Positions 34,107 through 45,800 are shown, counted from the stretch's first letter. The stretch is DNA of 64,000 bases from Bacteroidales bacterium (GCA_910575545.1 CAJTFH010000011.1:1-64000), one strand, 5' to 3'. Notes: a model not told the origin generated them from the sequence alone. A program made the numbers and translations.

Positions 34107-35141
34107 ATGACTCAAGAAATTGAAATCCTTCAGTTCCTTCACTACAATCCGGAGGCATCACGTGCTGAAATAGGCTCGTCATTGACCAATGCCCCAAGCC
34201 CGGCAACACTCAAACGATTGATTGCCGATGGCGTCGCTAAAGGACACATAGAGGTTGTCGGTCGTGGTCCGGCTACTCGTTATAGACTTACTCCGCAGGC
34301 TCATGTGACTATGGTGTTGAACCTTGGCACATACTTCGACAAGGATGTCGACGAGCGTCAGGTGCAGGAATCGTTCAATTTTGAACTCATAAATGAAATT
34401 CTTCCAAAGGTGGATTTATTCACCGATGAGGAACTGCAACGTCTTGATGACGCACAGAAACTCTTCCGTCAGCATCTTTCGGAAATGTCAGAGTTGGAAT
34501 ATCGTAAAGAGATGGAACGTCTCGGAATCGATTTGTCATGGAAATCTTCGCAGATAGAGGGCAACACTTATTCTTTACTTGAAACTGAAAGGCTGCTGAA
34601 AGAGAAACAAACGGCAAGCGGAAAGACCAAGGAGGAGGCCGTGATGCTACTCAATCACAAGGATGCGCTCGACTTTATTCTTGATGTGCCGGACTATCTT
34701 AAAGATTTGACAGTCGCTCGTATTGAGGAGATTCATGCGCTACTTACAAAAGAATTAGGCGTTGAGAGAAACATCCGTCACCGTCGAGTCGGTATTACCG
34801 GAACAAACTACACTCCGCTTGACAATGAGTTTCAAATTCGCGAGGCTCTTGAAGATACAGTACGACTCATAAACAGCAAGAGCAATATATTTGAGAAAGC
34901 TCTGCTTGCACTCGTTTTACTCAGCTACATTCAGGCGTTCACCGACGGCAACAAACGCACAGCCCGAATAGTGAGCAACGGCATTCTAATCGCCAACGGC
35001 TATTGCCCGATTTCATTCCGCACGGTAGATTCAATTGACTACAAAAAGGCAATGCTGATGTTCTACGAGCAAAACAATATCGCAGCCTTCAAACGCATTT
35101 TCATCGACCAATTCCTGTTCGCAGTCAAAACATATTTTTAG
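34107..35141 (+). CDS. Fic-like protein with N-terminal winged helix and altered active site
   Basis: This 344-residue protein has a winged helix at residues about 1-65 (ILQFLHYNPEASRAEIGSSL). The inhibitory helix carries SSQIEG (S147, E151), the class II (S/T)xxxE(G/N) motif. The Fic motif reads QAFTDGNKR with Q276 where the catalytic histidine of HxFx(D/E)GNxR normally stands; the rest of the loop is intact. I recall related Bacteroidota proteins with the same glutamine, so this may be a subfamily trait rather than a mutation. AMP-transferase activity is doubtful; a DNA-binding or ligand-sensing role is possible. Confidence 0.82.
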   Translation: MTQEIEILQFLHYNPEASRAEIGSSLTNAPSPATLKRLIADGVAKGHIEVVGRGPATRYRLTPQAHVTMVLNLGTYFDKDVDERQVQESFNFELINEILPKVDLFTDEELQRLDDAQKLFRQHLSEMSELEYRKEMERLGIDLSWKSSQIEGNTYSLLETERLLKEKQTASGKTKEEAVMLLNHKDALDFILDVPDYLKDLTVARIEEIHALLTKELGVERNIRHRRVGITGTNYTPLDNEFQIREALEDTVRLINSKSNIFEKALLALVLLSYIQAFTDGNKRTARIVSNGILIANGYCPISFRTVDSIDYKKAMLMFYEQNNIAAFKRIFIDQFLFAVKTYF

Positions 35142-35209
35142 TCCGTTTTGTACGCGCATCTTTATACCTAATATTTTGTAATATCGAAGCCTCAACAAAA
35201 AAAGAATAA

Positions 35210-36487
35210 ATGAAAACCAGAGACATTCTAAACAAGCGTATTTCATTTTGTCCTAATATACAGACGAAATCATATAGGTCTATCACATTGTTTGAGGCAC
35301 TTAACTCTATCCGCACCAACACTTACGCGAAACAAATTAACAATATCCGCCGTTTACTCAGAAATAATGATATTCAATCATACAGAGCAAAGAAAAAGCA
35401 ACTGCCCGCATATATTTTCACTGGAATTGCATCCGGGAATAGATACAAATTTGACATTAGTGGGTACACATCATTAATTGTTGTTGATATTGATAAATTA
35501 GAAACAATTGAACTTGTAAAATCTCAATTAAAATCTGATTGTCATGTCATAAGCGTATGGACGTCTCCATCTGGAAACGGACTAAAGGCTCTGTTCAATG
35601 TGGAGTATGCTAATCCGTTAAAAGATGAGGAAATCTGGGTGCTACATGAATATTGCGCATTCCCGCAGATTGAAAACTATCTTTCTACGAACTACGGTAT
35701 TCAAGTTGACAGGACTGGAGCCGATATCACTCGATTATGTTTCGTCTCATCAGATTCGGGCATTCATCTTAAAAGAGAATTTGAACCTTTTATCATAGAC
35801 ATTACACTAACCTCAAAACAGATATGGAATATAAAGACGAAATACTATTATGGGCGAAAAGAGGTTCGTAATGCCGTGATATCAATGAAAAGGGTCTCAA
35901 ATCACCGTCTTAATTCATTTGACAGTTATGATGGCAATCTATCTCAAATAATTTTTCATCCATACTCAACCGATGAATTACAAATACCCGATATGTGCAA
36001 TAAGCTCCATCATATTTATTCTCGCATATGTATATTTATTAATTGTGTCAACTACAAAGCTGCCGAGCGTTTAATCGAAACTGCGGAAGAATTAATAGCT
36101 GATCTGAAAGAAATGTCAAAAGAGGATGAATCAGCTAATATTCAAATAAAATTTCTGACAGAACGATTTTTAGAAATAGGTAAATTTCTGAATTTTCTTA
36201 AGTCTATTGAGGGGAAATCTGATAAACATACAGAAAGTGAGTTGCTAACCCATTGCCCTGACTTAAATCACAAAAAAGAACAAGCGATTAAGAATCTGTT
36301 TAACAGGGATAAAATTCAAAACATGGTCATGGAATTCAAATCCAACATTAATTCTTATGATATTTCTCAACGTAAAGCATGGATTAATAATATGAAAATG
36401 TCAGTGACTAAAAGTTTTAGAGGCGCCGGATGCTCTTCCTTGCGAAAATGGGCACGGCAACAGTTGGCCGACATATATATAGGATAA
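35210..36487 (+). CDS. BT4734/BF3469-like (VirE N-terminal type) protein
   Basis: This 425-residue protein has an N-terminal BT4734-like domain: YIFTGIASGNRYKFDISGYT, SLIVVDIDKL, SVWTSPSGNGLKALFNVEYA and DRTGADITRLCFVSSD. This fold resembles archaeo-eukaryotic primase-like domains and normally sits at the start of VirE/primase-helicase proteins of Bacteroidales mobile elements. Here the C-terminal half (residues about 210-425) is helical, without a recognisable helicase. It is probably a replication or mobilisation protein left from an integrated element. Confidence 0.75.
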   Translation: MKTRDILNKRISFCPNIQTKSYRSITLFEALNSIRTNTYAKQINNIRRLLRNNDIQSYRAKKKQLPAYIFTGIASGNRYKFDISGYTSLIVVDIDKLETIELVKSQLKSDCHVISVWTSPSGNGLKALFNVEYANPLKDEEIWVLHEYCAFPQIENYLSTNYGIQVDRTGADITRLCFVSSDSGIHLKREFEPFIIDITLTSKQIWNIKTKYYYGRKEVRNAVISMKRVSNHRLNSFDSYDGNLSQIIFHPYSTDELQIPDMCNKLHHIYSRICIFINCVNYKAAERLIETAEELIADLKEMSKEDESANIQIKFLTERFLEIGKFLNFLKSIEGKSDKHTESELLTHCPDLNHKKEQAIKNLFNRDKIQNMVMEFKSNINSYDISQRKAWINNMKMSVTKSFRGAGCSSLRKWARQQLADIYIG

Positions 36488-36871
36488 AAATTAATCATTG
36501 GACGTAAGATTCAATAAGCAAAAAGACATGAGATAACGTATCTGTTTGTATGCACATCTGTATGTCGCGAAAAGTTAAAGTTGCTATATTCCATTGATAA
36601 TCGGATTATTATAGCAAACTTTGTATTGAGTCACTGTTGTCGGTTTGGCAATTGAAAATCGCCGAACACCTATGAAATCAGCGCGAGGTGAGGCAAATGC
36701 GGCTTGTAATGATTTAAGTAGCAGACAGTTAGCAACTTACAACCATGGAAAATTCACGTTACTTGTACGGATTAGATTTACACTTGTCTGTATATCAGCA
36801 AATTAACCACTTCTGCATCGGGAAATGACGATATAGTTAGAAACGATTACAAAATAGCATAATCTGTTAGT
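36488..36871. other. Non-coding stretch, probable island-end DNA
   Basis: No gene is visible. It contains an imperfect hairpin (TTGCTATA with TATAGCAA, about 36583-36618) and TTGTACGGATT (36763-36773), which matches 16737-16747 beside the dead integrase. It separates the BT4734-like gene from the terminator at 36872. Confidence 0.4.
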
Positions 36872-36901
36872 ATGGCACTCTTTACGGGGTGCCATTTTGT
36901 T
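36872..36901 (+). terminator. Intrinsic terminator
   Basis: ATGGCAC pairs with GTGCCAT around a GC-extended loop, followed by TTTTGTT. The 264 bases from here to the next gene show no other clear feature. Confidence 0.7.
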
Positions 36902-37165
36902 GCCGCATTTCTCGATTTTAACGGCTCAAGCCGAAATCCCCAAAAAGCTCCCAACAACCACCCAAACCGCCCCCCGCCGACATTTACCGCCAAAATGCAC
37001 ATACGAACTGTTTTTGATACTCTGTTTTTACTTTTCGGACTTTCGGGGGTTATTATAATAGGCGTGCAGAGAAATCGCCATGAACACCGGTGGCGTTACA
37101 TAGCACTCCGCGTGCCCCCCTTGCAAGGATCTAACAACACGTTTAACAACCCCATAGAATTACAT

Positions 37166-37651
37166 ATGAAGAGTTTCATCAAGACATCAATGATTGCCAT
37201 TGCAGTTGCGTTGGTTTCAGTCCAGGCTTCGGCCATCCCCCAACAAGAAAACAGAAAAGCCCCCGACCGCGAACAACGGGTGCAGATGAGGGCCAAACGC
37301 ATTGCCACAGAGATAGCCCTCGACGATGCCACAGCCAGCAAATTCATCGACGCATACAGCAACTACCACAAGGAGATGAGGCAGTTGCGCTCCGACAACA
37401 ACAATAAAAACAAGGAGCAACGCGCCAAACAACGCAAACGGCAGCACAAAGAACCGCTCAGCAACAAATCTGAAGAAGAGATACGCCAGTCGATCACGCA
37501 GAAACTCGACCAAAGCGGGAAAATGCTCGACTTGCGCAAGAAGTATTACGCCGAATACAGCAAATTCCTGACCCAGAAACAGATTGCCCGCATTTACGAA
37601 CTCGATAACCAAATGCCCGACCATCTCAAAGGCAAACACCCACGCAAATAA
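37166..37651 (+). CDS. Spy/CpxP-like periplasmic protein
   Basis: This 161-residue exported protein starts MKSFIKTSMIAIAVALVSVQ and has a signal peptide cleaved after ASA near residue 23. The mature part is highly charged and helical, with LTQKQIARIYELDNQM near the end resembling the LTxxQ motif of Spy/CpxP proteins, which act as periplasmic chaperones or stress sensors. I chose ATG 37166 because the signal peptide begins there, although the frame is open further upstream. Hairpins at about 37658-37677 and 37704-37748 follow the gene. Confidence 0.78.
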   Translation: MKSFIKTSMIAIAVALVSVQASAIPQQENRKAPDREQRVQMRAKRIATEIALDDATASKFIDAYSNYHKEMRQLRSDNNNKNKEQRAKQRKRQHKEPLSNKSEEEIRQSITQKLDQSGKMLDLRKKYYAEYSKFLTQKQIARIYELDNQMPDHLKGKHPRK

Positions 37652-37833
37652 ACGCTACTGTCTCCCCGGTGAGACAGACAGCCTGTAATCTATAAATTTA
37701 TGACAACACCTGCGACCGAGCCTGAATGCAGACCGGTTGCAGGTGTTGCCATATTGCGGTGGGGAAGCAGGGAGGTGTTGCAAAGTTCCGGATTAAAATT
37801 ATCACACGGTATTTCGGATCAGCGGATTGAGGA

Positions 37834-37907
37834 CTAATTGCAAAAAAGTAGGCTGAAAAAGTGTTTTGTAAACAACGGAATGCCTCTAATTGCAAAAAAA
37901 TAGGCTG
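37834..37907. repeat. Pair of 22-bp direct repeats
   Basis: The segments 37834-37855 and 37886-37907 are identical except for one base (CTAATTGCAAAAAA, then GTAGGCTG or ATAGGCTG), with starts 52 bases apart. They lie beside a transposase remnant and may be remains of insertion-sequence ends or recombination sites. Confidence 0.6.
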
Positions 37908-37940
37908 CTAATTTATGCGACAACTATTTCGTTACAGTTA

Positions 37941-38117
37941 TTAATAGTGCCGCGCAATATATTCCTCCAACAGCTTCATTCTACGTTGGCTTGATATTCC
38001 GCTGTGATTCCTTAAAAGAGTCTTTAACCGCTGGTTCAGGCTTTCTATCGCAGCATTTGTGTTGAGGATACATAACTCCGGATAATGCTCAGAATTTCGG
38101 TTTGAGCCCCAAACACC
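37941..38117 (-). pseudogene. Transposase C-terminal remnant (IS256/IS1249-like)
   Basis: Read on the minus strand, this encodes SEHYPELCILNTNAAIESLN followed by LKTLLRNHSGISSQRRMKLL and EEYIARHY, then a stop. The NTNAAIE/LRNHSGIS pattern resembles the end of Mutator-type (IS256, IS1249 branch) transposases. Only about 50 residues remain and the upstream part is missing, so it is dead. It abuts the terminator of tRNA-Pro. Confidence 0.5.
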
Positions 38118-38131
38118 ACACAGAAAACCAT

Positions 38132-38172
38132 AGACAAACAGGTGCGATTCGATGAATCGCACCTGTTTGTCT
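38132..38172 (-). terminator. Terminator of tRNA-Pro with 19-bp perfect stem
   Basis: AGACAAACAGGTGCGATTC is followed by GAT and then its exact reverse complement. On the minus strand the hairpin lies nine bases after the tRNA and is followed by a T-rich stretch. Confidence 0.75.
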
Positions 38173-38180
38173 GAAATAAG

Positions 38181-38254
38181 TCGGGGTGACAGGATTCGAA
38201 CCTGCGACCACCTGGTCCCAAACCAGGTGCGCTACCGGACTGCGCTACGCCCCG
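38181..38254 (-). tRNA. tRNA-Pro (anticodon TGG)
   Basis: This 74-nt cloverleaf has acceptor stem CGGGGCG/CACCCCG (one wobble pair), the anticodon loop TTTGGGA inside CCTGG/CCAGG, and T-arm GCAGGTTCGAATCCTGT. No CCA is encoded. It marks the edge between core genes and the accessory island: its 3' end points to the island, the usual orientation for integration into a tRNA gene. Confidence 0.95.
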
Positions 38255-38330
38255 AATCGCTCAGGATGAAGTTTACACATCTCCAAAGCGATGCAAAGGT
38301 AATCATTTTTCTCCAAACCGCAAAACAAAA

Positions 38331-38371
38331 AAGCCGTCTTCACCCATTTCCCGGGTGAAAACGGCTTTTAA
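38331..38371 (-). terminator. Terminator after rpoC
   Basis: AAGCCGT-TTCACCC pairs with GGGTGAA-ACGGCTT, with T/A-runs on both sides. It closes the rpoBC transcription unit on the minus strand, about 75 bases after the rpoC stop and before tRNA-Pro. Confidence 0.8.
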
Positions 38372-38447
38372 CCTATCTATGGTTGCACTCTCTTATGTGT
38401 AGGATATGTTTAAATACCCCACACCCCAAGGGGGTGGAACTTCACAA

Positions 38448-41400
38448 TTATCCGATAGCTTCAGGTGCGGGACGACGGTTTACATCCTCCTCACTCACAA
38501 CAATATCATTGATATCGTCGCGTGAGCCCACAACGATGCGTTCATATTGGCGCAGACCGGTACCGGCGGGAATCAGATGACCGCAGATAACATTCTCTTT
38601 CATTCCTTCGAGCGTATCTGTCTTACCGTTGATGGCAGCCTCGTTAAGCACCTTGGTGGTTTCCTGGAATGATGCAGCCGACATAAACGACGAAGTCTGC
38701 AATGCGGCGCGGGTAATACCTTGCAGAATCTGCTCCGAAGTAGCGGGCACGGCATCGCGCACAGTCACAATCTTCAGGTCGCGGCGCTTCAGAGCGGAAT
38801 TCTCATCGCGCAACTTGCGGGCGGTTATGATCTGGCCCGGTTTCAGCGATTCTGAATCACCGGCATCAACCACAACTTTCTTGCCCCATATGCGGTCGTT
38901 CTCATCCATGAAATCACGCTTGTCAACAACCTGCTGTTCAAGGAAGCTGGTGTCCCCCGGATCAACAATGTTGACCTTGCGCATCATCTGGCGCACAATC
39001 ACCTCAAAGTGCTTGTCATTGATTTTCACACCCTGCATACGATACACATCCTGAACCTCGTTGACGATATACTCCTGAACGGCCGTCGGGCCCATGATGT
39101 TGAGGATATCAGTCGGGGTGATGGCACCGTCAGACAACGGTGTGCCTGCACGCACATAATCATTCTCCTGCACGAGAATCTGCTTCGACAGAGGCACGAG
39201 ATATTTCTTCTCCTCACCGAGCTTCGATGTCACAGATATCTCACGGTTACCACGTTTCACACGGCCGAACTTAACCTCACCGTCTATCTCCGACACGATG
39301 GCGGGATTCGACGGGTTACGGGCCTCGAACAACTCGGTGACACGGGGCAGACCACCGGTGATGTCACCGGCGCCACCGGCAGAGCGGGTAATCTTCACAA
39401 ACACCTCACCCGGCTTAACCTCCTGACCCTCCTCAAACATAAGGTGGGCATTCACAGGCAATGCATAAGTTTTGAGGATATTACCCTCAGAATCAACGAT
39501 GCAAGCCTCAGGAACACGTGTGCGGTCTTTCGACTCTATGATAATCTTCTCGCGGAGACCCGACTGCTCGTCGGCATCCACACGATAAGTCACATTCTCA
39601 ATCAGGTTATTATAGTGCAGCTTACCGCCGACCTCACTCACGATTACGGCATTGAAGGGGTCCCATTCGCAGATAACGTCGCCGTTCTTCACTTTGGCGC
39701 CATCCTTAAAATAGAGTTTCGAGCCGTAAGGGATATTGGCCGACGTCAGCAACATCTTAGTGGTCGGGTCGATAATGCGCATCTCGGTCAGACGGCCTAT
39801 CACCACCTCTACAGGATTGCCGTCCGAACCTTTCTCATCGGTCTGCACAGTGCGCAGCTCCTCCAGTTCGAGAATACCTTCGTAACGCGAAGTAATGGTA
39901 GACACGGCAGCGATGTTCGAGGCCACACCACCGACGTGGAAGGTTCGCAGGGTCAGCTGGGTACCCGGCTCACCGATTGACTGCGCGGCAATCACACCGA
40001 CAGCCTCCCCAATCTGCACCGGACGGTGTGTGGCCAGGTTGCGGCCGTAACACTTGGCGCAGACCCCATGTTTCGACTCACAGGTCAGCACAGAGCGGAT
40101 TTCAACCGATTCAATCGGCGACTCATTGATGCGGTCGGCAGCGGCATCGTTGATTTCATCACCGGCCTTGACGATAATCTCCCCGGTGGTGGGATCCACA
40201 ATGTCGTGAACCGACACACGGCCAAGGATACGCTCGCCCAAAGAAGCCACAACCTCATCGTTGTTCTTGATTTCACGGCATACAAGGCCTCGCAATGTGC
40301 CGCAATCCTCTTCGCGGATAATGACATCGTGGGCAACATCTACCAGACGACGTGTCAGATAACCTGCGTCGGCAGTCTTCAACGCCGTGTCGGCAAGACC
40401 CTTACGGGCACCGTGAGTAGAGATAAAGTATTCCAACACGCTCAGACCCTCCTTGAAGTTCGCCAAAATCGGGTTCTCGATAATCTGGCCACCTTCCGCA
40501 CCGGCTTTCTGAGGCTTAGCCATCAGACCACGCATACCGGCCAGCTGACGGATCTGGTCTTTAGATCCACGCGCACCTGAGTCAAGCATCATGAACACCG
40601 AGTTGAAGCCCTGGTCGGCCTCGGTCATCTGCTTCATCAGCACGTCGGTCAGACGCGAATTCACATGCGTCCATATATCGATAATCTGGTTATAGCGCTC
40701 GTTGTTGGTGATGAATCCCATCGCATAGTTGTTCATCACCTCCTCAACCTGCTCATAACCTTCCTGAACGATTTTTTCCTTTTCGGGCGGGATGATAACA
40801 TCACCAAGGTTAAACGACAGACCTCCGCGGAACGCCATATAATAACCCATGTTCTTGATATCGTCGAGGAACTGGGCAGAACGGGGAATACCGCACTTCT
40901 TGATAACCTTACCGATGATGTTACGGAGCGACTTCTTTGAAATCAGCTCATTGACATAACCGATTTCCTTAGGCACGAACTCATTGAAAAGCACACGGCC
41001 AACAGAAGTATTCTCAACCAGGCGCTTGACCGGATTGCCCTCTTCGTCAACATCGTCAACCATCACGCTCACAGGAGCGTGTAACGTAACCTTACCTTCG
41101 TTATAGGCAATCTGAGCCTCTTCTGGACCATAGAACTTCGACCCTTCGCCCTTCGCCCCCTTGCGGAGCTTGGTGATGTAATACAGTCCGAGAACCATAT
41201 CCTGAGAAGGCACAGTGATAGGCGCACCGTTGGCCGGATTGAGGATATTGTGCGAACCGAGCATAAGCATCTGGGCTTCAAGAATAGCCTCATTTCCAAG
41301 GGGCAAGTGCACAGCCATCTGGTCACCGTCGAAGTCGGCATTGAAAGCCGTACATGCCAACGGGTGCAACTGGATTGCCTTACCCTCAATCATCTTGGGC

Positions 41401-42746
41401 TGGAACGCCTGGATACCCAGACGGTGAAGTGTCGGGGCACGGTTCAGAAGCACCGGATGACCTTTCATCACATTCTCAAGGATATCCCATACAACCGGTT
41501 CCTTGCGGTCAACAATCTTCTTGGCAGATTTAACAGTCTTCACAATGCCGCGTTCAATCAGTTTGCGGATTACAAACGGCTTGTAAAGCTCTGCTGCCAT
41601 ATATTTCGGAATACCGCACTCGTGCATCTTCAGCTCGGGGCCTACAACGATAACCGAGCGGGCTGAATAGTCAACACGCTTACCGAGAAGGTTCTGGCGG
41701 AAACGTCCCTGCTTACCTTTCAGCGAATCTGAAAGAGACTTCAGCGGACGGTTGGCATCAGTCTTGACAGCCGACGACTTGCGCGAGTTGTCGAGCAGCG
41801 AATCCACAGCCTCCTGAAGCATACGCTTCTCATTGCGCAGAATCACCTCCGGCGCCTTGATTTCAATCAACCTCTTCAGACGGTTGTTACGGATAATCAC
41901 ACGGCGGTAGAGGTCATTGAGGTCGGAAGTGGCAAAGCGGCCACCATCCAGGGGCACCAGAGGGCGCAAATCGGGCGGAATAACCGGCACAGCCTGCAGA
42001 ATCATCCATTCCGGTTTGTTACGGTGTGCCGACGCACGGAACGACTCAACAACCTGCAGCCTCTTCAGAGCATCGGTCTTACGCTGCTGCGACCCGTCGG
42101 TATTGGCGGTGTGGCGCAGCGAATACGACAGCTCGTCGAGGTTGATTGTGCGCAGTAGGTCATAAATCGCTTCCGCACCCATCTTGGCGACGAACTTGTT
42201 GGGATCGTCGTCTGCAAGGCTGCGGTTATCCTCAGGCAGCTTCTCCAGGAAATCGAAATATTCCTCCTCCGAGAGCAGATCCATCTTGGAAAGCTCCTCG
42301 GCAAAAGGCCCGGGATTGATAACGATGTAACGCTCGTAATAAATCACGGCATCGAGCTTCTTGCTCGGAATGCCGAGAAGATAGCCTATCTTGTTGGGCA
42401 GCGAACGGAAATACCAGATATGGGCAACCGGAACAACCAGCTTGATGTGACCCATGCGCTCACGGCGCACCTTCTTTTCTGTCACCTCAACACCGCAGCG
42501 GTCACACACAATCCCCTTGTAACGGATGCGCTTATATTTTCCGCAATGGCACTCATAATCCTTCACCGGTCCGAAGATACGCTCACAGAACAAGCCGTCG
42601 CGTTCAGGCTTGTATGTGCGGTAGTTGATGGTCTCCGGCTTGAGAACCTCGCCTGACGATTTCTCCAGAATCTCCTCAGGCGATGCAAGGCCGATTGAAA
42701 TCTTGGAAAAACTCGTTTTCGACTTATTTTCTTTTCTAAAAGCCAT
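38448..42746 (-). CDS. rpoC: DNA-directed RNA polymerase subunit beta'
   Basis: This 1,432-residue largest subunit of RNA polymerase binds the catalytic magnesium through NADFDGDQ (D471, D473, D475) and forms the clamp. The N-terminal zinc site is [20 protein letters not shown] (residues about 66-85). A second cysteine set (CGTLRGLVC and [14 protein letters not shown]) lies near residues 810-900. The trigger-loop region [16 protein letters not shown] is present. The gene follows rpoB after 125 bases, which hold a CATAACGGC/GCCGTTATG hairpin without a T-run. It is complete. Confidence 0.98.
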   Translation of the reverse strand: MAFRKENKSKTSFSKISIGLASPEEILEKSSGEVLKPETINYRTYKPERDGLFCERIFGPVKDYECHCGKYKRIRYKGIVCDRCGVEVTEKKVRRERMGHIKLVVPVAHIWYFRSLPNKIGYLLGIPSKKLDAVIYYERYIVINPGPFAEELSKMDLLSEEEYFDFLEKLPEDNRSLADDDPNKFVAKMGAEAIYDLLRTINLDELSYSLRHTANTDGSQQRKTDALKRLQVVESFRASAHRNKPEWMILQAVPVIPPDLRPLVPLDGGRFATSDLNDLYRRVIIRNNRLKRLIEIKAPEVILRNEKRMLQEAVDSLLDNSRKSSAVKTDANRPLKSLSDSLKGKQGRFRQNLLGKRVDYSARSVIVVGPELKMHECGIPKYMAAELYKPFVIRKLIERGIVKTVKSAKKIVDRKEPVVWDILENVMKGHPVLLNRAPTLHRLGIQAFQPKMIEGKAIQLHPLACTAFNADFDGDQMAVHLPLGNEAILEAQMLMLGSHNILNPANGAPITVPSQDMVLGLYYITKLRKGAKGEGSKFYGPEEAQIAYNEGKVTLHAPVSVMVDDVDEEGNPVKRLVENTSVGRVLFNEFVPKEIGYVNELISKKSLRNIIGKVIKKCGIPRSAQFLDDIKNMGYYMAFRGGLSFNLGDVIIPPEKEKIVQEGYEQVEEVMNNYAMGFITNNERYNQIIDIWTHVNSRLTDVLMKQMTEADQGFNSVFMMLDSGARGSKDQIRQLAGMRGLMAKPQKAGAEGGQIIENPILANFKEGLSVLEYFISTHGARKGLADTALKTADAGYLTRRLVDVAHDVIIREEDCGTLRGLVCREIKNNDEVVASLGERILGRVSVHDIVDPTTGEIIVKAGDEINDAAADRINESPIESVEIRSVLTCESKHGVCAKCYGRNLATHRPVQIGEAVGVIAAQSIGEPGTQLTLRTFHVGGVASNIAAVSTITSRYEGILELEELRTVQTDEKGSDGNPVEVVIGRLTEMRIIDPTTKMLLTSANIPYGSKLYFKDGAKVKNGDVICEWDPFNAVIVSEVGGKLHYNNLIENVTYRVDADEQSGLREKIIIESKDRTRVPEACIVDSEGNILKTYALPVNAHLMFEEGQEVKPGEVFVKITRSAGGAGDITGGLPRVTELFEARNPSNPAIVSEIDGEVKFGRVKRGNREISVTSKLGEEKKYLVPLSKQILVQENDYVRAGTPLSDGAITPTDILNIMGPTAVQEYIVNEVQDVYRMQGVKINDKHFEVIVRQMMRKVNIVDPGDTSFLEQQVVDKRDFMDENDRIWGKKVVVDAGDSESLKPGQIITARKLRDENSALKRRDLKIVTVRDAVPATSEQILQGITRAALQTSSFMSAASFQETTKVLNEAAINGKTDTLEGMKENVICGHLIPAGTGLRQYERIVVGSRDDINDIVVSEEDVNRRPAPEAIG

Positions 42747-42871
42747 ATATTGTTTTAAAAGAGAGTTTTATTGCTTTAAAATAGCCCCTATCTACATAGC
42801 GGCGGTTATACCCCGTTGATGAAGGGCTGCGCCATAACGGCCCTGATGAGCCGTTATGACACATCCTCATA

Positions 42872-45800
42872 TTATTGCTCGAGGTTGATGCTAAGGCCCA
42901 GACCCTGCAACTCATGCAGAAGCACGTTGAGTGATTCCGGGATACCGGCCTGCGGCATCGGCTCACCCTTAACGATTGCCTCATAGGCTTTCGAGCGGCC
43001 GGTGACATCGTCACTCTTGATTGTCAGAATCTCCTGAAGCACGTGTGATGCGCCGAATGCCTCAAGCGCCCAGACCTCCATCTCTCCGAAACGCTGGCCA
43101 CCAAACTGGGCCTTACCGCCGAGAGGCTGCTGGGTGATGAGTGAGTACGGGCCGATAGAACGGGCATGCATCTTGTCCTCAACCATGTGGCCGAGTTTCA
43201 GCATGTAAATAACACCCACTGTTGCAGGCTGGTCAAACCGCTCGCCGGTACCGCCGTCATACAGGTAAGTCTTACCATAACGGGGAAGGCCGGCTTTGTC
43301 TGTCCATTCATTGAGGTCATCAAGCGTGGCACCGTCGAAAATCGGGGTTGCGAACTTCTCGCCAAGCTCACGCCCCGCCCATCCGAGCACGGTCTCGAAA
43401 ATCTGGCCTAGGTTCATACGCGAAGGCACACCAAGCGGGTTCAGACAGATATCAACAGGCGTACCGTCGGCAAGGAACGGCATATCCTCCTGGCGAACAA
43501 CCCTCGACACGATACCTTTGTTACCGTGGCGGCCGGCCATCTTGTCGCCCACACCGATTTTACGCTTCTTGGCGATATAAACTTTGGCAATCTGCATGAT
43601 GCCGGAAGGCAGCTCGTCACCTATCGAAATATCGAACTTCTTGCGGCGCAGTTCGGCATCAATCTCCTTCGACTTGCGCAGATAGTTGACGATGAGCTCG
43701 CGGATAAGTTCGTTTTTATGGTCGTCAGCAGTCCATTTGCTGAGGTTAACAGTGTCGAAGTCAACATCTTTCAAAGCGGCGGCAGTGAACTTGCCACCCT
43801 TCGGGATAATGTCGGTGCCGAGGAAATCTTTCACACCCTGTGAAGTCTTCCCGGCCGTCAATGTCATCAGCTTGCTGATAAGGAGGTCTTTCAGAGCCGA
43901 CAGCTTTTCTTCATACTCCTCGTCGAGCTTCGGCAGAAGCGCCTGGGCGCTCTTGTTCATACGGCCGCTCTTGTTGGCACGTGTAAACAGGTTGCTGCCG
44001 ATAACCACACCTTTTAGCGACGGCGATGCCTTCAGAGAAGCATCCTTCACATCTCCGGCCTTGTCGCCGAAAATCGCGCGGAGCAGCTTCTCTTCCGGTG
44101 TCGGGTCGCTCTCACCTTTAGGTGTGATTTTACCAATCATTATATCACCCGGCACAACATGGGCACCGATGCGGATAATACCGCGCTCGTCAAGGTCTTT
44201 CGTAGCATCCTCGCTCACATTGGGGATATCCGACGTCAGCTCCTCCATACCGCGTTTTGTCTCGCGCACTTCGAGGCTGTATTCGTCAACATGCACGGAA
44301 GTCAGGATATCCTCCTTCACCATCCGCTCGTTCAACACGATAGCATCCTCATAGTTATACCCCTTCCAAGGCATGAAGGCCACCTTCAGGTTGCGGCCAA
44401 GTGCAAGTTCGCCGTTTTCCGTGGCATACCCTTCGGTCAGGATATCGCCGGCCTTGACTCGCTGGCCCTTGTTGCATATCGGACGGAGGTCGATGGTAGT
44501 GCTCTGGTTCGTCTTGCGCCATTTCGGGATATGGTATTCCTTGACCGGCTCCTCAAACGCCACAAACTCCTGTTCCTCAGTCCGGTCATAGCGTATACGG
44601 ATGGTGGTGGCGTCAACAAACTCGATAACACCGTCACCCTCGGCCATAACCTGGGTGCGGGAATCGCGCACAAGCTGGCCCTCGATACCGGTACCTACGA
44701 TAGGAGCCTCGGAACGCATCAGAGGCACAGCCTGGCGCATCATGTTAGATCCCATCAACGCACGGTTGGCGTCATCATGCTCCAGGAACGGAATCAATGA
44801 TGCCGCAATCGAAGCAATCTGCTGGGGCGCCACATCCATAAGCTCCACCTCTGTCGGGGGAACAATCGGGAAGTCAGCATCCAGGCGGGCTTTCACCCTG
44901 GGGTTCCTGAACGTACCGTCATCAAGCACCGGAGCGTTACCCTGGGCGATAACCTTACCCTCTTCAACCTCCGCGGTGAGATAGGTCACATGATTATTGT
45001 CAAGGTCAACCTTGCCGTCGGCAACCTTACGGTACGGAGTTTCGATAAATCCGAGATCGTTAATCTTTGCATAAACGCAAAGCGACGAAATCAGACCGAT
45101 ATTCGGGCCTTCCGGGGTCTCGATCGGACACAGACGGCCATAATGGGTATAGTGCACGTCACGAACCTCGAAACCTGCACGCTCACGCGACAGACCGCCG
45201 GGGCCCAGGGCCGACAAACGGCGTTTATGGGTGATTTCAGCCAGCGGGTTCGTCTGGTCCATGAACTGCGACAACGCATTAGTGCCGAAGAACGTGTTGA
45301 TAACCGACGAAATCGTCTTGGCATTGATAAGGTCAATAGGAGTGAACACCTCATTGTCACGCACGTTCATGCGCTCGCGGATAGTGCGCGACATACGTGC
45401 CAGACCCACACCGAACTGGTTGTAGAGCTGCTCCCCGACTGTGCGCACACGGCGGTTGCTCAGGTGGTCGATATCGTCGACATCAGTCTTCGAGTTGATA
45501 AGTTCGATAAGATACTTGATAATCTCGATGATATCCTCCTTCGTCAGAACCTTAACATCCATCGAAGTGGTCAGACCCAGTTTCTTGTTGATGCGGTAGC
45601 GGCCCACCTCACCAAGGTCATAACGCTTCTCCGAGAAGAAAAGGTTTGTGATTACCTCGCGTGCACTCGCGTCATCCGGCGGCTCTGCGTTGCGCAGTTG
45701 CCGGTAGATATATTGTATGGCCTCCTTCTCCGAGTTCGATGTATCTTTCTGAAGAGTGTTGAAGATAATCGAATAATCTGAAGTGTTGGCATCCTCTTTG

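Noticed and set aside
36872-37165. A longer start for the Spy-like protein at 36872
   Set aside because: It would place 98 unusual residues before an obvious signal peptide and begins inside a terminator hairpin.
39009-41666. Several open frames of 138-323 codons on the plus strand inside rpoC
   Set aside because: They are the antisense of a highly conserved gene, have no recognisable domains, and follow its codon pattern.
42833-42858. Hairpin between rpoB and rpoC as a terminator
   Set aside because: The stem is good, but there is no T-run, and rpoB-rpoC must be co-transcribed.
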